Below are positions 24,821 to 29,946 of a DNA stretch of 29,946 nucleotides, piece after piece. Under the pieces are notes generated by a model. The model saw only the letters and a program-made list of their open reading frames with translations, had not been told where the DNA came from and ran no database searches. This DNA comes from CAYTES01 sp964436935 (GTDB lineage Bacteria; Patescibacteriota; Gracilibacteria; UBA1369; UBA12473). Position 1 is the first letter of the stretch; every line of letters begins with the position of its first letter. The stretch spans positions 1-29,946 of the forward strand of contig CAYTES010000011.1 in assembly GCA_964436935.1 (NCBI GenBank), given 5' to 3'. The position numbers and the translations under genes are program-made.

Positions 24821-25264
24821 ATGGAGAAATTGGATGCGGGTTTTGGTTTGGAGTCTGTAAGAAATTTTGTATTAACTCCCGTAGCTCGTTTGTTGCCCTT
24901 GTTTGGAGCACTCATGCTTACGGCTTGCACTAAGATTGAAGGAGAACGAGATTTTATCCACCAGTATGGACAAGCGCCCTTTGAAGCCACAGCGGCGGAA
25001 CGGATTGCCAATAAAAAATTATGCGAAGAAGTCGAATCTGTTACGGGTTTTAATCCTGAAGTGAATATTCGTTTGATGGCATCAGGTGACGCTATTCGGT
25101 CAGCTCTTTCGGAAAAAGGAGGTTTTAAGCCGGGAGTTGCTTGTGGTCTTACGGTGACTTGTAGTGAAGCGGATATTTTTTCTCGCACGGTTACGTATGC
25201 GGTTGATCTAAATAGTGAACGATGTCGAATGTTGCAGCAATCCGGTGAGGCGAACTCGGATTAA
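24821..25264 (+). CDS. Predicted lipoprotein of unknown function
   Basis: 147 residues. A hydrophobic stretch (about 16-35) ends in the lipobox LTAC with the lipidated cysteine at C36, so the mature chain (112 residues) should be anchored on the outer face of the membrane. The mature part has four further cysteines (in KKLCEEVES, VACGLTVTCSE and ERCRML), enough for two disulfides, and no family I recognise. It has a near-consensus promoter, suggesting strong expression. The T run and hairpin-like CCTAG/CTAGG pair at 25274-25317 may end its transcript. Its sequence is overlapped on the other strand by a long open frame, which I reject as a shadow. Confidence 0.7.
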   Translation: MEKLDAGFGLESVRNFVLTPVARLLPLFGALMLTACTKIEGERDFIHQYGQAPFEATAAERIANKKLCEEVESVTGFNPEVNIRLMASGDAIRSALSEKGGFKPGVACGLTVTCSEADIFSRTVTYAVDLNSERCRMLQQSGEANSD

Positions 25265-25318
25265 GAAATGAATCCTAGTTTTTGTCATTACCTTTCTCGT
25301 CTAGGCGGGGCTTTTTTG

Positions 25319-25327
25319 TGGTATAAT
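25319..25327 (+). promoter_or_regulatory. Extended -10 of the 3D-domain gene
   Basis: TGGTATAAT, a perfect extended -10 (hexamer 25322-25327), with no -35 match. Leader about 30 nt, A-rich and without a Shine-Dalgarno motif. Confidence 0.65.
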
Positions 25328-25363
25328 GTCTGGATTTAAAAATAAAAATAAACACAAAAAATC

Positions 25364-26830
25364 ATGTTTTCTTCTAAACGGTTTCAACGATTCTTTCGAT
25401 GGGAAGTTTTTGTATTGCCTCTGCTGCTTTGTTTTCCTTCTGGTGCGTTTGCGCAGGAAGCTGCTTTAGAGGCAGATGCTTCTTCCTATACCGATACTTT
25501 TATAATTTCGGCTTACTACTCTCCTTGTCCGGGTCAGAATCATTACGTCACCGGCTCGTATGAAGGAGACATTCGACTCAATGGAAACGGTACCAATGGA
25601 GCGGATGGCACACCGGTTTATCCCGGGATGATTGCGGCTCCTTCTAAATACCCTTTTGGCACCAAGTTGAGCGTTCCCGGTATTGGGGTGGTTGCGGTGC
25701 ATGATCGTGGCGGTGCGATCGTTTCTGCCGGGCAACGGGGGCATGCTCATGACCGTTTGGATGTATGGATGGGTTCTTGTGATGAAGGATTGACGACGGC
25801 TCTCAATTGGGGAGTTCGGACGGTGGAGGGAGTGGTCGTGTATGGTTTGGCTCCCTCGCTTCAAGAGTCCACTTATTTGGAGGCTTTTTCAGCGACAGAA
25901 GCGGTGGTGAAAAATGTTATCCTTTCTCCCAAGTTGTTCACTGAAGACTTATGGCAGGGCAGTGCCGGAGAAGATGTTGGGCGTTTACAACAAATCTTAA
26001 AGAATTTGGGTCATTATTCTAAAGACATCACCCAAACGTATGATGACGCAACGGCAATGGCTGTATTTGAATTTCAAAAGAGCCGGTCTATTTTGGATTC
26101 CCTCGAAGATTGGGGGGCCGGGCATTTTGGGGTCAATACTCGAAAAGCTTTAGATCTTGCCGTGGCTCAATTTGAGGAAGAACAAGGGAAAGTGGCTGAA
26201 ACCAAAAAGGAGGAAGCTGTCGCTCTTTTGCTCAAATACAACGATCTTCCCCAAGAAAAATCCTATTTTCTTCATAATTTAAGTGTGGGATCTCGTGGAG
26301 ATGAAGTGCGTGCATTACAGGAAGAATTGGCTCGTTTGGGCTATTTAAGAATTACCCCTAGTGATTACGGATATTATGGAGATGTGACGGAACATGCCGT
26401 GTTTAAACTTCAGCAAAAGTGGCGTCTTGTAGGAACTCTTACTAGTCCCGGAGCGGGAATTTTTGGTGCTAAAACACGTGAAATGATGAATTCCATTCTT
26501 GAGAATAGACTGGAGGCCATGACGGGAGTGGCGTTGAATCGACATGATCGAGATAACAAAAAAATAATTGTCGCGGCTCCTTCCAGTACTTTTTCACGGG
26601 AACTTGGTTTTGGGGATCGCGGGGATGATGTCCAGGCGCTCCAAAGTTTATTGAAACGTTTAGGCTTTTTCCAAGGAGCTTTTGTGACTCCCTTCTTTGG
26701 AGAGCAGACCCAGGCTGCGGTTTCTTCCTTTCAGCTTTCCAATGGTTTGATTGTCGCTCTGGATGATCCCAATGCCGGTAAAGTGGAAACCCGAACGCTG
26801 GATTTACTCAATCATCTTGTTCAGCGATAA
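25364..26830 (+). CDS. Secreted 3D-domain protein with three peptidoglycan-binding repeats
   Basis: 488 residues. A signal peptide (1-30, cleavage after AFA) is followed by a 3D domain (about 44-162), a double-psi barrel related to lytic transglycosylases, with its three aspartates D114 (AVHDRGG), D130 and D133 (DRLDVWMG). Then come three PG_binding_1-type repeats at about 197-265, 308-378 and 416-486, each with a VxxLQxxLxxLG core. Repeats 2 and 3 carry longer insertions (for example TPSDYGYYGD) than the compact domain. It probably binds and trims peptidoglycan outside the membrane. Its 3' end overlaps the convergent HD gene by 27 bp, leaving no room for a terminator. Confidence 0.88.
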   Translation: MFSSKRFQRFFRWEVFVLPLLLCFPSGAFAQEAALEADASSYTDTFIISAYYSPCPGQNHYVTGSYEGDIRLNGNGTNGADGTPVYPGMIAAPSKYPFGTKLSVPGIGVVAVHDRGGAIVSAGQRGHAHDRLDVWMGSCDEGLTTALNWGVRTVEGVVVYGLAPSLQESTYLEAFSATEAVVKNVILSPKLFTEDLWQGSAGEDVGRLQQILKNLGHYSKDITQTYDDATAMAVFEFQKSRSILDSLEDWGAGHFGVNTRKALDLAVAQFEEEQGKVAETKKEEAVALLLKYNDLPQEKSYFLHNLSVGSRGDEVRALQEELARLGYLRITPSDYGYYGDVTEHAVFKLQQKWRLVGTLTSPGAGIFGAKTREMMNSILENRLEAMTGVALNRHDRDNKKIIVAAPSSTFSRELGFGDRGDDVQALQSLLKRLGFFQGAFVTPFFGEQTQAAVSSFQLSNGLIVALDDPNAGKVETRTLDLLNHLVQR

Positions 26831-27415
26831 AATGCTATCGGGTGTTAGGGAGAGTGGCTTGAAAATTTCCTCTTCCAGTTTTTGGATGGCGGCTAAGCAT
26901 CGTTTTTCTTCGGAGGTCATGGGTTTGTCTCCGTGGTGACGTTTGTAGGCTTCATCCAGTCGTTCAACCAGGGAGCGAATTTGATCATGGGAAACTCGTT
27001 TATCGGCATAGTACACCAATTTTTCTTCCCATGTGTGCGGAGGATTTTCGCTTAAAATGGCAATGGTTTTATGTTTTTTGACGATACTCGCCAGGATGAA
27101 CTCCCCTCTTTTCCATAAGATTTCTGCCCCGGCGTCGGCATGATGCCATCCTTTGTAGTTGTTTCTTAATTCCTCCCAAAAACGATGTTCCTCGGTGGTG
27201 CCGCTATTTTCGGCAATGGCCTTAAAATCCACCACTCGGACAAAATCATGGATTTTACCCCCAATCCATGCGGTCGTCGGGTTCACTATTACACCTTTTT
27301 TTGCTAAGGCATTCGCCAAAAATTCAGCCACCCGTGCCACTTGATGGCAATGACGCCGTATGTGCTGCGGGGTGTGAAATTCAACAAGGAGTTGGTTGGC
27401 TTGATTTCGATTCAT
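26804..27415 (-). CDS. HD-domain phosphohydrolase
   Basis: 203 residues. HD enzymes use a metal pair to hydrolyse phosphate esters, often of nucleotides. Seen: a first histidine region HCHQVARVAEFLA (H22/H24), the HD pair in GGKIHDFVR (H56, D57), HHADAGAEIL (H91/H92) and the late aspartate in YYADKRV (D138), so the metal site appears complete. The substrate cannot be read from sequence. It starts inside the end of tsaE through an ATGA overlap, indicating translational coupling. The tail converges on, and overlaps, the 3D gene. Confidence 0.85.
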   Translation of the reverse strand: MNRNQANQLLVEFHTPQHIRRHCHQVARVAEFLANALAKKGVIVNPTTAWIGGKIHDFVRVVDFKAIAENSGTTEEHRFWEELRNNYKGWHHADAGAEILWKRGEFILASIVKKHKTIAILSENPPHTWEEKLVYYADKRVSHDQIRSLVERLDEAYKRHHGDKPMTSEEKRCLAAIQKLEEEIFKPLSLTPDSILSLNKMIE

Positions 27416-27834
27416 TGGAAAAGGCGGATATCGAGTTTTCTGTCGTTTTCTCCCAGTGCGTAAAATTCAATTTCCAATCTTTTTTTAGGGAGATGGGGCT
27501 GGATTTTTTCCGGCCACTCCACCACGATGATGGCATTGTCGTCCTCCAGAAGCTCCTGCCACCAATCCCTGCAAAACGCTCCCACTTCTTCTTGTCGATA
27601 AAAATCGCAATGAATCAGCTTTTTTAACCCTTGGTGTTCGAACAAGGTGGTGAAGGTGGGGCTTTTTATTTTTTTACTTTCTATTTCTAGGCTTTCGCCA
27701 ATTCCTTTTGTGAAACAGGTTTTTCCGCTTCCCAGCGGCCCCTGTAAACAAATGAATCGTACTTCCGGGAATTGGGCGAGCAATTGTCGTCCTTTTTCTT
27801 GTGTTTCATCGGGTGAACGCGAGATCCATTCCAT
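27412..27834 (-). CDS. tsaE: tRNA threonylcarbamoyladenosine biosynthesis ATPase
   Basis: P-loop ATPase that works with TsaB and TsaD to make t6A37 in ANN-reading tRNAs. From the ATG at 27834 it has 140 residues. Seen: Walker A GPLGSGKT (32-39), SPTF (58-61), HCDFYR (75-80) and VVEWPEK (104-110), all typical. The ORF is open to an ATG at 27858, which would add MQLRHNRN. I prefer 27834 because MEWISRSPDETQ is where the family usually begins and because a possible TTCAAA-17-CACAAT promoter would start near it, giving a leaderless message; that promoter is weak. Divergent from the M23 gene and coupled to the HD gene. tsaB and tsaD are not in the window. Confidence 0.94.
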   Translation of the reverse strand: MEWISRSPDETQEKGRQLLAQFPEVRFICLQGPLGSGKTCFTKGIGESLEIESKKIKSPTFTTLFEHQGLKKLIHCDFYRQEEVGAFCRDWWQELLEDDNAIIVVEWPEKIQPHLPKKRLEIEFYALGENDRKLDIRLFQ

Positions 27835-27857
27835 GTTTCTATTGTGCCTCAGTTGCA

Positions 27858-27886
27858 TTGATTTTTGAAGTCAGAATTGATATAAT
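27858..27886 (+). promoter_or_regulatory. Promoter of the M23/SLH gene
   Basis: TTGATT (27858-27863), 17 nt, TATAAT (27881-27886) with TGA before it (extended -10). Leader about 35 nt, A-rich and without a Shine-Dalgarno motif. Confidence 0.75.
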
Positions 27887-27927
27887 GAAAAGATTTCCAT
27901 CAAACAAAAATTCAAACCAAAAAATTT

Positions 27928-29862
27928 ATGAATAACCCTTTTTCAAAAAGAGATTCGACGCGCAGTGAAAGATCGTCTTTTCTTCAAAAATCGCATCGAA
28001 GGGGGTGGGTTGGGGTGTTGATTTTGATGCTCGTTTCCACTTCCTTGATTTCCGAGAATGCGGCTCTGCAGGTGAGTCTTTTGACACTTCCCCAGCATGC
28101 CGCTTTTGATGGTACGGTTTATCCCGTTCAACAAGTTCCCGAGTGGAAGACGTTGGGTAAGGATAATGACGAAGTTCTTTTTGGAGAGTTATCCTCTGGG
28201 GATTTGCTCCCTGCGCCGGTTTATGATCCCGAGCGGTTAAAAATTGCAGCGGACAGTTTACAATGGGGAGATCCCGAAGATGATGAAATTCGTCAAATGA
28301 AATTGACCTATAGTGTGGCTTATGCCGGGAGTTACGAAGGAGATGGCGCGGAGGGCGAAGGAAGTCATCCCGCGGTCGACATTCGGGCTCCGGAAGGGAC
28401 ACCGGTGTATGCCATTGCCAATGGCGTGGTGGATCGTGTGAGTTATGGAGATTCAGGTTTTGGAAATCTTATTGTGCTTCAACACGATGATTTTCCGTCT
28501 CCCGATAATCCTTCCGTTCATGAAACGATCTATTCCGACTATGCTCACTTGAGTCAGATTAAAGTTCAGGAAGGTCAGGTGGTGCGCAAAGGCGAAAAAA
28601 TTGGAGAAGTGGGCGCCACCGGTACCGCCACCACGAATCATTTGCATTTTCAAATGGATAATGCGCAGGCGCCTTGGCATCCCTATTGGCCTTTCAATAG
28701 CAGTGAAGCGAATGAAGTGGGCGGATTTTTTGAGGCGATCAATGTAGGGCTTGGGCAGAGCAATCTCTATGCCTACACCATTAATCCTTTGGAATATGTT
28801 CAGACCTATCTAAATATGGAGGGAGTAGTGGTGGAAACGACACCTGAAGACCCTGCGATAGAAGTTGTGAATGAGACTACAGAAATTGAAGAAGAGCCTT
28901 CTGTTGAGCCTCAACTTTCCCCAAGCTCTAATGAATCCGGCCTTCCTTTTGATGCCATTGATTCCAATCATCAAGCGGTCATGCTGCCCGATTCCCGTCA
29001 AATGGTAAGAATTTCTTTGCTTCAATCGGATGGTCGTAATGCGGTTACCCCTTCTTACAATGGATCCATTGTGGTTAAAAGTTCCGATCTGACGGTGTTG
29101 AGTGTGTTTCCGTATGAGCTTCCTGCGTTTAAATTTTCTTCAGGTCCCACCGAGATCGAATTTGAGGCGCTTAAAGAGGGCCGCAGCGAGATTACTTTTA
29201 GTTTTTTGGGTAAGGAATACGCCCGCTATGAGGTGGTGGTTTCTTCGGATCCTGCTGCATTTGTTGTTTCCTCTGACGATTCCACTTCGCCGGAAGCTTT
29301 TGTCGATTTGGATGAGGAATACCCCTATTACAATGCGATTACCTTGTTGAAGGAGCGAGGAATTCTTCAGGGGTATCCCGATGGTACGGTTCAACCCGGC
29401 CGCGTGGTTTCCCGTGTGGAGGCCTTAAAGCTTATTCTTGAGGTGAGTTCTGAAACCTTAATTTCGGGAAGTACCGTGGTTTTTCCGGACACGGATCCCG
29501 CTCAGTGGTATTCCTCTTATGTGGCAACCGCTCAAAGTAAAGGAGTGGTGCAAGGCTATCCGGATGGCCTTTTTCGACCGGCTCAAGAGGTTAATCGGGT
29601 GGAATTCACCAAGATGCTGCTCAAGGGATTGGGTATTGATGTCGACCCGGTGGTACTTGAAAATCCTTATGAGGATGTGAGTTATTTGGATTGGTATGCT
29701 CCGTATGCCAACTTTATTAAACAGTCGAATTTGTCTCCATGGATTGAAAATTTGCAACCCTCAGAGCCCATGACTCGAGGCGAAGTTGCGGAAATGATTT
29801 ATCGTGTGTTGGTGGTTCAAGAGAAGAGTTTGGCGGCTTATGATTCTCAAGTGGCTTTGTAG
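27928..29862 (+). CDS. Secreted M23 peptidase with C-terminal SLH domains
   Basis: 644 residues. N-terminal signal or anchor helix (about 27-42) after a basic start; M23 (LytM) endopeptidase domain at about 140-250 with all zinc ligands and catalytic histidines (H147, D151, H207, H238, H240), so it is probably active on peptidoglycan peptides. Next come a Glu/Pro/Ser-rich linker (300-340), a beta-rich Ig-like region (about 345-440), then three SLH domains at about 457-505, 518-568 and 580-628 (repeated LQGYPDG- and VQGYPDG-type cores; the third is more divergent). SLH domains bind secondary wall polymers, so the enzyme should be tethered to the envelope. Own promoter; a further gene begins 25 bp after its stop. 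Confidence 0.93.
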   Translation: MNNPFSKRDSTRSERSSFLQKSHRRGWVGVLILMLVSTSLISENAALQVSLLTLPQHAAFDGTVYPVQQVPEWKTLGKDNDEVLFGELSSGDLLPAPVYDPERLKIAADSLQWGDPEDDEIRQMKLTYSVAYAGSYEGDGAEGEGSHPAVDIRAPEGTPVYAIANGVVDRVSYGDSGFGNLIVLQHDDFPSPDNPSVHETIYSDYAHLSQIKVQEGQVVRKGEKIGEVGATGTATTNHLHFQMDNAQAPWHPYWPFNSSEANEVGGFFEAINVGLGQSNLYAYTINPLEYVQTYLNMEGVVVETTPEDPAIEVVNETTEIEEEPSVEPQLSPSSNESGLPFDAIDSNHQAVMLPDSRQMVRISLLQSDGRNAVTPSYNGSIVVKSSDLTVLSVFPYELPAFKFSSGPTEIEFEALKEGRSEITFSFLGKEYARYEVVVSSDPAAFVVSSDDSTSPEAFVDLDEEYPYYNAITLLKERGILQGYPDGTVQPGRVVSRVEALKLILEVSSETLISGSTVVFPDTDPAQWYSSYVATAQSKGVVQGYPDGLFRPAQEVNRVEFTKMLLKGLGIDVDPVVLENPYEDVSYLDWYAPYANFIKQSNLSPWIENLQPSEPMTRGEVAEMIYRVLVVQEKSLAAYDSQVAL

Positions 29863-29887
29863 GTAAGTACTTTTTTAGGTTGAGCGT

Positions 29888-29946
29888 ATGGACTCCATTG
29901 AAGAAAAATTTGATCAGAATTTGCGCCAAACTGAGGGATACCTCAA
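29888..29946 (+). CDS. Start of a gene cut by the window end
   Basis: An ATG at 29888 opens a frame that stays open to the window edge (MDSIEEKFDQNLRQTEGYL), 25 bp after the M23 stop on the same strand and probably cotranscribed. Hydrophilic and acidic; far too short to assign. Confidence 0.4.
   Translation, partial: MDSIEEKFDQNLRQTEGYL

Noticed and set aside
23881..25188. A 435-codon open frame on the minus strand across the TraD-like gene 2 and the lipoprotein gene
   Set aside because: It is antisense to two better-supported genes, crosses a strong plus-strand promoter and terminator, and its product (rich in His, Arg, Leu and Ile) has no domain character. Its resemblance to an antisense frame at 602-955 is simply the mirror of the two ATPase paralogues.
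1..29946. Recoded UGA (as in Gracilibacteria or Absconditabacteria)
   Set aside because: TGA terminates several genes at the expected family length (nadA, nadC, ansA and the DUF5665 gene), so the standard bacterial code applies.
1..29946. Integrated conjugative element, because of the TraD-like genes
   Set aside because: No relaxase, integrase, VirB4, attachment-site repeat or composition break; the ATPases are embedded among housekeeping genes and transcribed separately.

Overview
The window (about 30 kb, moderately AT-rich, densely coding, standard code with TGA used as a stop) looks like chromosome from a bacterium of the Candidate Phyla Radiation (Patescibacteria). A Peregrinibacteria- or Gracilibacteria-like lineage with the standard code is my best guess, not a proof. 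The reasons are the mix of orphan TraD-like ATPases, sigma region 4-HARE fusions, a TrmB-type regulator, DUF3467 and DUF5665 proteins, and wall proteins with 3D/peptidoglycan-binding or M23/SLH domains. Almost no start codon carries a Shine-Dalgarno sequence. No rRNA, CRISPR array, transposase, integrase or phage gene is visible.

Layout. 1-4.3 kb (minus): a TraD/VirD4-like ATPase and glycyl-tRNA synthetase, each with its own promoter. 4.4-8.9 kb: type I L-asparaginase (+), a DUF3467 protein (-), a TrmB-family regulator (-) divergent from an OmpR-like regulator whose receiver domain has lost its phosphorylation residues (+), then sigma4-HARE protein 1 (+), closed by a strong bidirectional terminator shared with valS. 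8.9-12.6 kb: valS (-), a divergent membrane-anchored unknown, and a 91-residue unknown. 12.7-14.6 kb: nadA-nadC, overlapping by ATGA. 14.6-16.2 kb (minus): tRNA-Leu(UAG), sigma4-HARE protein 2 and a HIT protein. 16.3-25.3 kb (plus): a DUF5665 membrane protein, dnaE, aspS, a second TraD-like ATPase and a lipoprotein. 25.4-29.9 kb: a 3D-domain wall protein (+), tsaE and an HD phosphohydrolase (-, ATGA overlap), and an M23 endopeptidase with three SLH domains (+), followed by the first codons of another gene.

How the genes fit together. Translation is the main housekeeping theme (GlyRS, ValRS, AspRS, tRNA-Leu, TsaE), next to the replicative polymerase and the last two steps of quinolinate-based NAD synthesis. 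The AspRS carries His31 and Gly83, the pair associated with non-discriminating enzymes. It may therefore make Asp-tRNA(Asn), which would fit a cell that also carries an asparaginase. The surface theme consists of two secreted wall proteins, a lipoprotein, and two membrane-anchored ATPases of the conjugative coupling family with no relaxase or other secretion gene nearby.

Most interesting for follow-up: (1) two paralogous proteins joining a sigma-70 region 4 to HARE-type winged helices without any region 2; (2) the trmB/degenerate response regulator divergent pair, with a 13-bp direct repeat exactly 30 bp apart lying over the -10 and -35 of the trmB promoter; (3) near-universal absence of Shine-Dalgarno sequences combined with leaders of about 30 nt behind extended -10 promoters; (4) the twin orphan TraD-like ATPases. 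There is no stretch over 300 bases without a gene; the longest gaps are 4228-4449 and 6665-6895, and both are described below.
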